A stretch of DNA of 64,000 bases, from assembly GCA_002716625.1 (NCBI GenBank), contig PBAS01000032.1, positions 20,282-84,281 on the forward strand, given 5' to 3'. Shown here in pieces: positions 39,044 through 48,000 of the stretch. Origin of the DNA: Phycisphaeraceae bacterium (GTDB lineage Bacteria; Planctomycetota; Phycisphaerae; Phycisphaerales; Phycisphaeraceae). Within the stretch, counting starts at the first letter, position 1. Each line of letters opens with the position of its first letter. Both the position numbers and the translations under genes were made by a program. A model generated the notes under the pieces. That model made no database searches and was not told the DNA's origin. It was given only the letters and a program-made list of their open reading frames with translations.

Positions 39044-39091
39044 TTGCGCTCATTTGGTTTTTCCCGCGGAGCGAAAATTGGAAACCTGAGC

Positions 39092-40843
39092 ATGCGTTGG
39101 CTGCTGTTGGCGATATTCGTGATTGACTTGGTCATTGTGGCATGGTTATTCACCGGTAAACAGTCTCAACAGGAAGCCGATTTCGTATTTGTTTGTGGTA
39201 CCGCCCATCGCAGGCTGGATCCACAGCGGATGAGTTGGGGTATTGACCTACGAATTGCAGAATGCCTGTTCGACCCACTGACTAGGATCAAGCTTCCGGA
39301 GATGGTTGTTGAACCTGCCGCGGCTGAACGGTGGCAGGTTAGTGAAGATGGGAGGACTTATACCTTTCATATTCGCAGTGATGCCCGGTGGAGTAATGGT
39401 GATCCGGTTAAAGCTTCGGACTTTGTTTATGCCTGGCGGCGTGCGCTGATGCCGGACTTGGTGGCAGATTACTCGCAGTTGCTTTGGGTTATTGATGGTG
39501 CCGAGAGATTCTACACATGGCGTCAGCAGCAGTTGATGGAGTATGCGGCGGGTGAACCGGATTCCGAGATTGCTAAGCAGTATTACCATGATGCATTAGA
39601 TAAATTCGAGAAGTGGGTCGCTGTGCGGGTGCAAGGTGACAAAACACTGGTTGTCAAACTGGTTAGGCCCGTTCACTATTTTTTGCAATTATGCGCCTTT
39701 GGTACCTATATGCCTGTGCATCAGCCAACGGTTGAAAGCCAGACGACCATTGACCGGCATTCGGGTCGATTGGTGCAGGACCCTTCGTGGACGAATCCCC
39801 GAAAGTTGGTGTGCAATGGTCCCTACGTGCTGTCTCGGCGCCGGTTTAAACGTGATCTTTTGATGGTGGCCAATCCACACTATTGGAATCGTGCGGCAAT
39901 GGGCAACCAAAGCATTTTAGAATTAATCATTCAGAATCCTGCCAACGCTCTCATGTTATATGAAATGGGACAGGTGCATTGGCTACCGGATATACCTTCC
40001 AGCGGAGCAATTGCTGCCGACCTGCTTGAGCAGAAGCGTGATGATGTTCACATCGCCGCGGCAGCGGGGACATATTTTTATAACTTCAATTGTAAATCCA
40101 CACTATTGGACGGCTCAGATAATCCTTTGGCAGATCCGCGTGTCCGTCGTGCCCTGGCGATGGGTATTGATCGCTCCAGTATTGTCAAAAATATTACCCG
40201 TTTGCAACAACGCCCAGCCATGAGTTTTACACCATTCGGTGCGATTCCTGGATTCGATCCACCCCGTGAGGCCGGGGCAAGTTTTAACCCGCAGCAGGCT
40301 CGCTCTCTGCTTGCTGAAGCGGGATACGACTCGATCCGTGGCAGCAAACAACTCAAGGGCCTATCGATCCTATATAACACTGGTTCTGGTCACGAGCAGA
40401 TTGCACAGGCTATCAAGCGTACGTGGGAGCATGAACTCGGGGTTGTCGTTAAATTGGAAGGTCAAGAGGTTGCCTCATTTGGTGAACGGCTGAAGAATCA
40501 CGACTTCACCATCGCTCGGGCAGGTTGGTTTGGGGACTACCGTGATCCCACAACCTTTCTGGATAAGTTTAGAACTGATAATGGGAATAATGACGCGGCG
40601 TATAGCAACTTGGCGTTCGATCGGCTTATGCAAGACGCATCATCTGAACTGCATCCTATTAAACGAATGGCTATTTTACGCCAAGCGGAATCACTGATGC
40701 TTTTGGAACAACCAATTGCGCCGATTTACCAGTATGTAAACTTCCAAATGTTCAAGCAAGATCATGTTAAGAATATGTTTCCTAATCCATGGAATTATAG
40801 GCGCCTTGAACTCGTGGAAGTCAATTCGGTGGTAGGTGATTAG
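39092..40843 (+). CDS. Oligopeptide ABC transporter substrate-binding protein (family 5)
   Basis: A 583-residue protein from ATG 39092 (GGA ten bases upstream); TTG 39044, right after the previous stop, would add 16 residues. The N-terminus is a membrane anchor 'WLLLAIFVIDLVIVAWLF' without lipobox Cys. 'GIDLRIAECLFDPLTRI', 'WQVSEDGRTYTFHIRSDARW', 'VKASDFVYAWRRAL' and 'RRALAMGIDRSSIV' are typical of OppA/DppA proteins. It delivers peptides or similar ligands to the OppB-like permease, whose start lies 12 bases on. Confidence 0.9.
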   Translation: MRWLLLAIFVIDLVIVAWLFTGKQSQQEADFVFVCGTAHRRLDPQRMSWGIDLRIAECLFDPLTRIKLPEMVVEPAAAERWQVSEDGRTYTFHIRSDARWSNGDPVKASDFVYAWRRALMPDLVADYSQLLWVIDGAERFYTWRQQQLMEYAAGEPDSEIAKQYYHDALDKFEKWVAVRVQGDKTLVVKLVRPVHYFLQLCAFGTYMPVHQPTVESQTTIDRHSGRLVQDPSWTNPRKLVCNGPYVLSRRRFKRDLLMVANPHYWNRAAMGNQSILELIIQNPANALMLYEMGQVHWLPDIPSSGAIAADLLEQKRDDVHIAAAAGTYFYNFNCKSTLLDGSDNPLADPRVRRALAMGIDRSSIVKNITRLQQRPAMSFTPFGAIPGFDPPREAGASFNPQQARSLLAEAGYDSIRGSKQLKGLSILYNTGSGHEQIAQAIKRTWEHELGVVVKLEGQEVASFGERLKNHDFTIARAGWFGDYRDPTTFLDKFRTDNGNNDAAYSNLAFDRLMQDASSELHPIKRMAILRQAESLMLLEQPIAPIYQYVNFQMFKQDHVKNMFPNPWNYRRLELVEVNSVVGD

Positions 40844-40854
40844 GGTGGCGGGTA

Positions 40855-41778
40855 ATGGTTCATTTGATTTCAATGCGGCTGGTACAAACGCCATTGATTC
40901 TCATGGCGATCTTTCTAATTACGTTTGTATGTGCATGGCTGATACCTGGTGATCCCTTGGAGCGTCCCGAAGGGCAACGGCCACCCATCGAAATCCGGGT
41001 TGCCATGGCTAAGCAGTACAACCTTGACTCACCTGGATCGTTCTTGGCAGGTTATATACATAATTTGCTGACCAAGTTCGATTTGGGACCGAGTTTGCAG
41101 TACCGCGATCAACGCGTCAACGAAATTGTTGCATCGGGTTTGCCTGTCAGCGCGTTGTTGGGTGTTGCGGCACTCCTTGTTGCGCTGCATATCGGTCTTG
41201 TGGCCGGTGTGTTGGGGGCACTGCGGCCGGGCACTGTTCTGGATCTATCAAGTCTTGGGGTTGCTGTTGTGGGCGTGAGCCTGCCGACATTTGTGACGGG
41301 CTCGATTCTCCTGGTTGTATTTGCAAATCTATTACAACTGGCACCGGTGGGTGGCTGGGGGACTGCAAGACACCTGATGTTACCTGCGCTGGCCCTGGGG
41401 TTGTTGCCAGGTGCTTATATCGCTCGTTTAGTTCGCCTTGGCTTGGCCGATGTGATGGCAAGCGATTACATTCGTACCGCATTGGCCAAGGGGCTGTCTT
41501 CACACCGTGTTCTATTTAAGCATGCACTTAAAGTTGCATTCCTGCCGGTGTTAAGCTATTTGGGGCCAGCAGCTGCATTTGCTGTTACAGGTTCATTTGT
41601 GGTCGAAATGGTTTTTGCGATTCCCGGTATGGGGGAACATTTTGTCAATGCGGTGCTCAATAAGGACCAGTTCTTGATTCTTGGCGTGGTGCTGGTCTAC
41701 TCAGTTATTCTTGTCCTGTTTAATCTTGTGGTGGATGTGGCTTATGCCTGGTTGGATCCCCGTATCGAGTTGACATGA
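40855..41778 (+). CDS. oppB: Oligopeptide ABC transporter permease, OppB type
   Basis: A 307-residue inner-membrane permease with six helices. 'RLVQTPLILMAIFLITF' is the usual first helix, 'IPGDPLERPEG' the following loop, and 'YIARLVRLGLADVMASDYIRTALAKG' plus 'KVAFLPVLSYLGPA' the EAA-type loop that docks on the ATPase. The second permease and ATPases that normally follow are absent. The stop overlaps an ATGA, after which only a possible short oppC stub can be read. Confidence 0.92.
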   Translation: MVHLISMRLVQTPLILMAIFLITFVCAWLIPGDPLERPEGQRPPIEIRVAMAKQYNLDSPGSFLAGYIHNLLTKFDLGPSLQYRDQRVNEIVASGLPVSALLGVAALLVALHIGLVAGVLGALRPGTVLDLSSLGVAVVGVSLPTFVTGSILLVVFANLLQLAPVGGWGTARHLMLPALALGLLPGAYIARLVRLGLADVMASDYIRTALAKGLSSHRVLFKHALKVAFLPVLSYLGPAAAFAVTGSFVVEMVFAIPGMGEHFVNAVLNKDQFLILGVVLVYSVILVLFNLVVDVAYAWLDPRIELT

Positions 41779-41957
41779 GTGATGTGGTTATTAGTGAACT
41801 TGCAAGTTGTAACGGGACTTGGTGTCCCGGGAACGCCGGAATTTTGATGAACCAGCGTCAAGGCATTGTATTATCGATCGATGGTGGTAAAATAGGGCTT
41901 TATTCTATCCCAATGACCCATCTGGTGAACTTCGGCATTGTCAATGTCGCTGCATGA
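41775..41957 (+). pseudogene. Possible oppC N-terminal stub
   Basis: ATG 41775 overlaps the oppB stop (ATGA), as oppC starts often do. The 60-codon frame reads 'NGTWCPGNAGILMNQRQGIV', loosely like the OppC start pattern of a Trp, Ala-rich turn and Asn-Arg before the first helix, but no helix follows and the frame ends within the sigma-54 activator gene. It could also be chance. Confidence 0.25.
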
Positions 41958-43479
41958 GACCACACAATCCTTGGACGACAGTACGTTGTTGGCCCTTGTG
42001 GAGGCCAGCCGCGCCATCATTCGTGAATCCCAATTAGATCGCGTATTGAGCCATGTGGCTGAGCAGGGGGCAATTGTGCTCAACGCGGAGGCGGCCAGTG
42101 TGTTGCTGCTGGATCCAGATCGTGATGAACTCGTCTTTGCAGCGGCCACCGGCCCTAAAGGGATTGAACTGGTGGGTGAACGATTTGATGCCAAACTTGG
42201 TGTTGTCGGCGAAGCGCTGCGCACCGGGGGGCCTCTGCGTGTCGACGACGTGTCCGGTCACAATAAATTTTTTTCCGGTATTGATGCTAAGACCCAAATG
42301 CACACCCGCAGCCTCATTGCGGCACCATTGATCCATTTAGATGAGCCGGTTGGGGTGCTGGAGGTCATGAATCCCAAACGCCATCGCAATTTCACGGATT
42401 CGGATCTTGATCTGGTTCACGTGCTGGCAAATCTTGCTGATGCAGCAGTTTTGCGAGGAAAAGATTACGATCGCGTTAGTCGTGATAATCGTGCTCTGCG
42501 TGAATCCATCGGTTACCCGCAAATCATCGGTCAATCAGCTGCCATCCAGCAGGTCTTGGAGCTTTGTCGCAAGGTCGCCGCTTCCAATGTGACGGTCATG
42601 GTTTCCGGGGAAACCGGAACGGGTAAGGAACTGATTTCGCGAGCTATTCATGATTTTTCGCCACGTCATGACAAGCCATTTGTGGCCGTAAATTGCGCGG
42701 CGCTCACTGAAACACTTCTTGAAAGCGAGTTGTTTGGTCATGAGAAAGGCGCCTTTACTGGTGCCACCGAGCGGAAGCTTGGTCGTTTTGAACTGGCTGA
42801 AGGCGGAACACTTTTGCTTGATGAACTTGGAGAGATGACTCATGCTACACAGGTCAAGTTGCTGCGTGTCTTGCAGGAACGTGAATTTGTACGTGTAGGC
42901 GGAACACAGACCATTGTGTGCGATGTCCGCATCGTTGCGGCAACTAATCGGGACCTGAAGACGGATATTGACGAGGGGAGATTCCGGGAAGATCTTTACT
43001 ATCGGCTTAATGTGTTTCCCATTGAGGTGCCGCCACTACGTAATCGTTTGGAGGATTTGCCTGTTTTGGTGGACTATTTCACCAAACAGCTTGCTCCTGA
43101 TCTTGGTATTACAGAACTGCATATTTCAGATGATGCTGTAACTGCCCTTAATGCCTACAATTGGCCAGGAAATGTTCGCGAGTTACGGAACGTTATTGAG
43201 CGGGGGATTCTCCTTTCTGACCACGGCAATATGACACAGGCGAACTTGCCGCCTGAGATTGCAAATCATGATTTTGGCGCTACTATTGAGCCAGCTTCCA
43301 GCAGTGCTATGAGTCAGCCATCAGGTGATGGATCAAAGTTGGCGGTGCAAGAAAGGGCCATCATTCTGAATGCACTAACACAATCTGGATGGAATCAATC
43401 GGCAGCAGCACGGGCATTGGGGATCACGCGCGATCACCTACGATATCGAATTAAAAAATACGATCTTAAGCGGCCCTAG
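41944..43479 (+). CDS. Sigma-54-dependent transcriptional activator (GAF-AAA+-Fis)
   Basis: A 511-residue enhancer-binding protein. A GAF sensor (about residues 20-175, 'AEAASVLLLDPDRDELVF') is followed by the AAA+ domain: Walker A 'GETGTGKE', sigma-54 contact loop 'GAFTGA', Walker B 'GGTLLLDELGEM', and 'WPGNVRELRNVIERG'. The C-terminal Fis helix-turn-helix reads 'NQSAAARALGITRDHLRYRI'. It activates RNA polymerase with sigma-54. Ligand of the GAF domain and target promoters are unknown. ATG 41944 is used; TTG 41938 is possible. Confidence 0.93.
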   Translation: MSLHETTQSLDDSTLLALVEASRAIIRESQLDRVLSHVAEQGAIVLNAEAASVLLLDPDRDELVFAAATGPKGIELVGERFDAKLGVVGEALRTGGPLRVDDVSGHNKFFSGIDAKTQMHTRSLIAAPLIHLDEPVGVLEVMNPKRHRNFTDSDLDLVHVLANLADAAVLRGKDYDRVSRDNRALRESIGYPQIIGQSAAIQQVLELCRKVAASNVTVMVSGETGTGKELISRAIHDFSPRHDKPFVAVNCAALTETLLESELFGHEKGAFTGATERKLGRFELAEGGTLLLDELGEMTHATQVKLLRVLQEREFVRVGGTQTIVCDVRIVAATNRDLKTDIDEGRFREDLYYRLNVFPIEVPPLRNRLEDLPVLVDYFTKQLAPDLGITELHISDDAVTALNAYNWPGNVRELRNVIERGILLSDHGNMTQANLPPEIANHDFGATIEPASSSAMSQPSGDGSKLAVQERAIILNALTQSGWNQSAAARALGITRDHLRYRIKKYDLKRP

Positions 43480-43554
43480 TATCCCACCTGATCCCGATTC
43501 AGTTTATACAATGGTGAAAGTAAACGCTGCGCCAGATACATTGAAGCGGTCCAC

Positions 43555-44490
43555 ATGATTCCTACACCACCACCACGTCCACCTCAATCAGGGTTTTTGT
43601 ATCTGCCACCGTATCGCATTCAAGGGTATTCCATTGGTGGCGAGGAGACCGTTGTGCAGGTCCCGGAGTTGCACATCAGCTTTGATATTGGGCGGTGTCC
43701 ACGTTTTGCGCTGAATAGTTCTTATGTGGCGTTGAGCCATGGTCACATGGACCATGCTGCTGGGCTACCATACTATTTTTCTCAACGTTTCTTCCAAGGA
43801 ATGGATGTTGGCCATGTCGTGTGTCACCCTCGGCTTGCTGATCCTATCCGCAATATTATGCGTGCATGGGTTGACCTCGAAGCACAGCGGACGCCATACA
43901 AGGTGGTGCCTTTGGCCTCTGATGAGCAGGTGGAGATTAAGAACAATATCTTTCTGCGAGCATTTGCCACGCACCACACGGTGCCCTCTTTGGGTTTTGT
44001 GGTGGTTGAACGTCGTAGCAAGCTCAAACCCGAGTTGGCTGACCTACCCCAGGAGAAATTGGTCCAGTTAAAGCGGCACGGGGAAGACATTACCCAAATC
44101 ACTGAAATTCCCCTAGTTTGCTATTCCGGTGATACATGCATGGGTAAACATTTTGACCGGCCGGATGTACGGCAGGCGAAGATTCTTATTACCGAATGTA
44201 CATTTGTTGATCCAGAACACAAGAGCCGAGCGGATGTGGGTAAGCACATGCACCTTGGTGATTTGATCGAGTTACTTGATCGTGTTGAATCTGAAGCGGT
44301 GGTTCTTACCCACCTTTCTCGCCGAACTCATATAGCCGCAGCACGTGACCATGTTCATGATCAGATTCCCGCTCGACACCGTAGTCGTGTATTTCTTCTG
44401 ATGGATAGTCGGACAAATCGAGGGCGATATGATCAACAGAAACTCGCTCTAAACCAGGCAGACACAACAGGCCCGCGCGTCAGTCTGTGA
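43555..44490 (+). CDS. Ribonuclease Z-like metallo-beta-lactamase fold hydrolase
   Basis: A 311-residue MBL-fold protein. 'VALSHGHMDHAAGLPYYF' contains HxHxDH, 'FATHHTVPSLGFVV' is the RNase Z His and glide region, 'CYSGDT' the metal Asp, and 'VLTHLSRR' the last His. RNase Z trims tRNA 3' ends; this form resembles the plant/bacterial short tRNase Z. The tRNAs here lack encoded CCA, consistent with need for such trimming. A four-base stop/start overlap joins it to the methyltransferase gene. Confidence 0.83.
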   Translation: MIPTPPPRPPQSGFLYLPPYRIQGYSIGGEETVVQVPELHISFDIGRCPRFALNSSYVALSHGHMDHAAGLPYYFSQRFFQGMDVGHVVCHPRLADPIRNIMRAWVDLEAQRTPYKVVPLASDEQVEIKNNIFLRAFATHHTVPSLGFVVVERRSKLKPELADLPQEKLVQLKRHGEDITQITEIPLVCYSGDTCMGKHFDRPDVRQAKILITECTFVDPEHKSRADVGKHMHLGDLIELLDRVESEAVVLTHLSRRTHIAAARDHVHDQIPARHRSRVFLLMDSRTNRGRYDQQKLALNQADTTGPRVSL

Positions 44491-45380
44491 GATACCTGGG
44501 CAACGGTGCCGCGACCATGGTCTACCGTTTACGCACAAATCAGTTGCAGATAAATGTTCATCCAACGGTTGTCGTATGTGCAGATCCGGAAGATGACAAT
44601 TTTTTACTTGCCGAATCTAAACGGCTGGCTGGTGATTTAAAGCTGCCATTGTTGGATCAAATTCAAAATCGTGATATTGAAATGATCCTGGCAGCAACGC
44701 CAACGCGGCTGGAACTAAGGATTGTCGGTGGCGATCCGCTGCTTTGCGGTGGGCGGCCGGTGTATGTCAACTTGGATAAGATTGACACGCGGTCATCGGC
44801 CGGCCGACGTGTCCGCCAGCCTTTGGCCAAGGCGGTTGGTTTGAGTCACCGTGCGTCGGCCCCGACGATCATCGATGCAACTGCTGGTTATGGCGAAGAT
44901 GCATATCTGTTGGCCGGTTTGGGCTGTCAGGTTCTTGCCATCGAACGCCAGCCGCTTGTCGTTGCGCTTTGTCGTGATGGTCTATTGCGTGCTGATGCCG
45001 TATTGGATCCAGGTGGTCATGGCCGGATCCACCTTGTTCAGGCTGATTCGTATCACGTGTTGAACGGGTTGATTAAAAGGAGCAGCATCAGGGGTGGTTT
45101 AGATCTTCCAGCGTATCTTAAGCATTTCATTGTTCCAGATGTTGTGTACCTGGACCCGATGTTTCCCCCGACACGCAAGGCAGCCGAGCGCAAGCCAATG
45201 CGCGTTTTAAGGAGACTTGTCGGTGATGATTGTGATGCGGGTCAGTTATTGCAACTTGCATTGAAGGTGGCACGCAAGCGTGTGGTGATCAAACGTCCAC
45301 TCCACGGACCATTTCTGGCTGATAGGCCAACAACGGTCTACAAAGGCAATGCTACGCGTTACGATGTCTACATGACTTAA
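44487..45380 (+). CDS. RsmJ-like SAM-dependent rRNA methyltransferase
   Basis: A 297-residue protein from GTG 44487, overlapping the RNase Z-like stop (GTGA). 'IIDATAGYGEDAYLLAGLGC' is the SAM motif I, 'AIERQPLVVALCRDGLLRA' motif II, 'VVYLDPMFPP' the catalytic motif, then 'RRLVGDDCDAGQLLQLAL' and 'RVVIKRP'. RsmJ methylates a guanine (m2G1516 in E. coli) of 16S rRNA. The first 80 residues fit the family poorly. Coupling with an RNase Z-like gene suggests an RNA-processing operon. Confidence 0.82.
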   Translation: MRYLGNGAATMVYRLRTNQLQINVHPTVVVCADPEDDNFLLAESKRLAGDLKLPLLDQIQNRDIEMILAATPTRLELRIVGGDPLLCGGRPVYVNLDKIDTRSSAGRRVRQPLAKAVGLSHRASAPTIIDATAGYGEDAYLLAGLGCQVLAIERQPLVVALCRDGLLRADAVLDPGGHGRIHLVQADSYHVLNGLIKRSSIRGGLDLPAYLKHFIVPDVVYLDPMFPPTRKAAERKPMRVLRRLVGDDCDAGQLLQLALKVARKRVVIKRPLHGPFLADRPTTVYKGNATRYDVYMT

Positions 45381-45636
45381 TAACAATAACTCGTTGGGAA
45401 TCAAATTCTACAAAATTCACTTCTGACTCAAAGACCTCACCAGCAGAGAGTGACCCCACCAATTCATCCTTAGTGGGACAAAAGAGGACCGTAACATGAA
45501 TCTCTTCTTCCCCAGGCTTACAGATGACAGTGCAGTTGCTGTTATAGAAAGAATCATGCCCCAAGCTGAACGTTTTGGTCGATGAGACAAATAAGAATTG
45601 GGAAGAGCACTGATTTCCAACGAATCGCTGAAGTGT
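45352..45636 (-). pseudogene. Open frame without start codon, possible gene remnant
   Basis: From a TAG at 45637-45639 to the stop at 45352 the frame is open for about 94 codons and has protein-like character: 'FVGNQCSSQFLFVSSTKTFS' then 'CTVICKPGEEEIHVTVLF' and 'VFESEVNFVEFDSQRVIVI', strongly beta-like. The only standard start, TTG 45564, is in its middle. Another frame holds ATG 45659 and could supply the N-terminus if a base were lost. It overlaps the end of the opposite-strand methyltransferase gene by 29 bases. Not recognised. Confidence 0.35.
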
Positions 45637-45749
45637 CTAGGCCCCGTCGAACCCAGCATCTAATTCTCCTCGAGCCTTTTTATCGCCTGAATTAATCCTT
45701 TCATCGAAATTAACATGAATAAATCAGGTCAGTCCAAGCAACTCCCTAA

Positions 45750-46739
45750 TCAATTAACCTTTGGCAAATCCGGTAGTCTGATGAAATGGCCTCTAGCTTT
45801 GACGATTTGGTAAGGAGTAATTAAGTCAAGGCCTTGCCGTGGTGTAGCATCACTTTCAAAACCCGAAAAATAAAGCAAGGTCACTACTGCCGTGGAACAA
45901 ATATACTCGTCCCCAAAATCGTTTATTTCTTTAGGCGTGAGATTCTCATTCCAAAGTGAAAACATACCCGAATAATCATAGCCGAAAAAATGTCCTGATT
46001 TTTCCTGGCAACGGATCACGCCTTCCCTGATACGAGCCTTATCAACGCGATCCCACTTATCTAACCTCCACGCGTCCCAGTTATGTGTGCGCAATGATTC
46101 AATGTCCTCGTCAAGGTTCGCCCCTATCTGGCCCTGACTCGTGAACAGGGCCTTCCTTCCTGGGACATTTGGATCATCAACCACGATCGCAAGGTGACCA
46201 TATTTGAACAAGCGGTAACCGAGTACGGTTGCTTTCCCCTCAGCAAAGAGTTCGCGCCGCGCGCTCCACTTCTCCTTACGATAGGCAATAACGTCACCGA
46301 CTCTGATATCATTGATAATCTCAGACCATTCTTCATCAGATATTTTTGTGTGCTTGGGAAAAGAACCCCAAAGAGTAAAGGCCATGACCACAATGAAAGT
46401 CCCTAGGCTCATCCAAAATGTTCTCGACCATGGGCGTCGCTGAGCCGTCACTTTCTTTCTTGCCCAAAGAACCCACGCCGACAGGACCGCAATCGCTAAC
46501 GAACTTAAGGTGAGAATATCGATGAGAAAAAGAGACCTTTCCCCATCGAAAGACTTCACTTGGGAAAATGTGCCAACCTCTGCAGGTTCAGCCTTGGAGG
46601 ACGGACCATTCTCATTAACTTCCTCTATCCAGGATAGGACAGCCCATCCGTCCATGTCGCGGAGCCAAATAAGATGAATTACCTCGTAACCAAGAATAAT
46701 GGTAACGAGTAACACAAGTAACCTAATAATGAATTTCAC
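45750..46739 (-). CDS. Membrane-anchored YiiX/YebB-like papain-fold hydrolase
   Basis: A 329-residue protein with membrane helices at residues 3-24, 72-92 and 109-127, then a permuted NlpC/P60-type domain: 'IRVGDVIAYRKEKWS', the catalytic His in 'YGHLAIVVDD', and the Cys in 'EYICSTAVVTLLYFSGF'. 'LDLITPYQIVKARG' ends the domain. The fold in this group hydrolyses peptide or acyl bonds; the substrate is unknown. Base composition is lower in G+C than nearby genes (23 of 60 in 46321-46380), and no neighbour is linked. A second, larger member is at 58603. Confidence 0.72.
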   Translation of the reverse strand: MKFIIRLLVLLVTIILGYEVIHLIWLRDMDGWAVLSWIEEVNENGPSSKAEPAEVGTFSQVKSFDGERSLFLIDILTLSSLAIAVLSAWVLWARKKVTAQRRPWSRTFWMSLGTFIVVMAFTLWGSFPKHTKISDEEWSEIINDIRVGDVIAYRKEKWSARRELFAEGKATVLGYRLFKYGHLAIVVDDPNVPGRKALFTSQGQIGANLDEDIESLRTHNWDAWRLDKWDRVDKARIREGVIRCQEKSGHFFGYDYSGMFSLWNENLTPKEINDFGDEYICSTAVVTLLYFSGFESDATPRQGLDLITPYQIVKARGHFIRLPDLPKVN

Positions 46740-47070
46740 AGCGAAATTGTACCCCTAGCACTTATCAACTGCATCCAATACAGAGGAAAAGGCGATTGCA
46801 ATCTAAGTTGGCTTTTATAATCGGCACTTTTTCTAGAAAAACCCTATCATTGCTTGAATTAAGGGTTCCATGAAAAATTAATCACGAATCACTCCGATCG
46901 CATTGATCATGCTTTAATACAATTCATCTGCACAGTTGGGTCCTCATGGGACCGGGGCCGTGAATGGGGATTCGATAGGACCGAACGTGAACCTCAAAGC
47001 TTCGAGCCCTAATTCCTTGCCGCCGGTTACTACCACACATTAGCAATCAGGAAAGACGGATCGAGCGTTA
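46740..47070. other. 331-base gap without recognisable gene
   Basis: Between two minus-strand genes. No coding frame, RNA or clear hairpin seen. It should hold the promoter of the 45750-46739 gene at its left edge. Confidence 0.5.
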
Positions 47071-47961
47071 TCAAAGAGTGGATGACTGGAGGTCTTTGTT
47101 ATCGGGTGAATTGAGGCCATAGAAATCACGGGCATTGTCGCAATACAGTTTTTTAAGTTCACTTGTGCTGCAGCCACTGACGGCCCAGTCGACGGTGGCC
47201 ACCCACTCTGCATAGGTTGTGGCCAGTGTGGATATGAACCAGTCGCCACCGAAGATGACCCGGTCAAAACTAAAGCATTCAATAACATGATCAAAGTAGG
47301 GGCGTAGGTCATCTCGATTCCAAGTGTCATGATCTGCTTCCGTCACCATCCCCGAGATTTTGCAGTGCACGTTCGATAACTCGGCAAGCGATCGGATATC
47401 TGCTTTCCACGGCTCAAAGAGCTGGTCCTTGATCTTCGGCTTGCCTATGTGGTCGAGAATGAAATGCACATTCGGGCATGCACGAACCATTTCAACAACA
47501 TGACTGAGGTGCTGATGATAAACGCAGATATCAAAGCTGTAGTCAAATGCGGGCAGGCATCGCAGGCCCTTAAGAAATGACGGCTGTACGCAGAAATCGA
47601 TTGCTTCGGTCTGTAAAAGACGGCGAACACCTTTGATCAGCGGGTTTTGCTTGTATGCTTCAAGCTCAACAGTCACCTCTGATCCGTTTTCCATTAACGC
47701 ACATGCAATGATTCCCTTGAGCCGTGGATCTTCGCGGGCTAATTCCGTTGCCCATTGCGCTTCATCGGATCGATTGTCAAAATCGCAGACGATCTCCATG
47801 AATAGAAACGAATCGATATCAATCGATTGGGCATGATTTTGAAATGTTGCCAAACCAACGGACTTATGGAGTGTTGGCGCTTCATCCTGAAGGTTTGTAT
47901 AGCGAATACGGTTTAGGTTTGTCAGATGAACATGGGTATCGACGATTGGGAACTCAGGCAT
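47071..47961 (-). CDS. Amidohydrolase family 2 protein, fuconolactonase-like
   Basis: A 296-residue TIM-barrel hydrolase of COG3618 type. 'IVDTHVHLTNL' has HxH, 'VHFILDHIGKP' a metal His and 'VIFGGDWF' the catalytic Asp. Relatives open sugar 1,4- or 1,5-lactones such as L-fucono- or L-rhamnono-lactone. The SDR gene 39 bases upstream on the same strand could supply the lactone by oxidising the sugar, so the pair resembles the nonphosphorylated L-fucose route. Exact sugar is inference. Confidence 0.82.
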   Translation of the reverse strand: MPEFPIVDTHVHLTNLNRIRYTNLQDEAPTLHKSVGLATFQNHAQSIDIDSFLFMEIVCDFDNRSDEAQWATELAREDPRLKGIIACALMENGSEVTVELEAYKQNPLIKGVRRLLQTEAIDFCVQPSFLKGLRCLPAFDYSFDICVYHQHLSHVVEMVRACPNVHFILDHIGKPKIKDQLFEPWKADIRSLAELSNVHCKISGMVTEADHDTWNRDDLRPYFDHVIECFSFDRVIFGGDWFISTLATTYAEWVATVDWAVSGCSTSELKKLYCDNARDFYGLNSPDNKDLQSSTL

Positions 47962-48000
47962 CCTTTGACCTCCAATGTCTGATGACCAATGCGACGGGTA

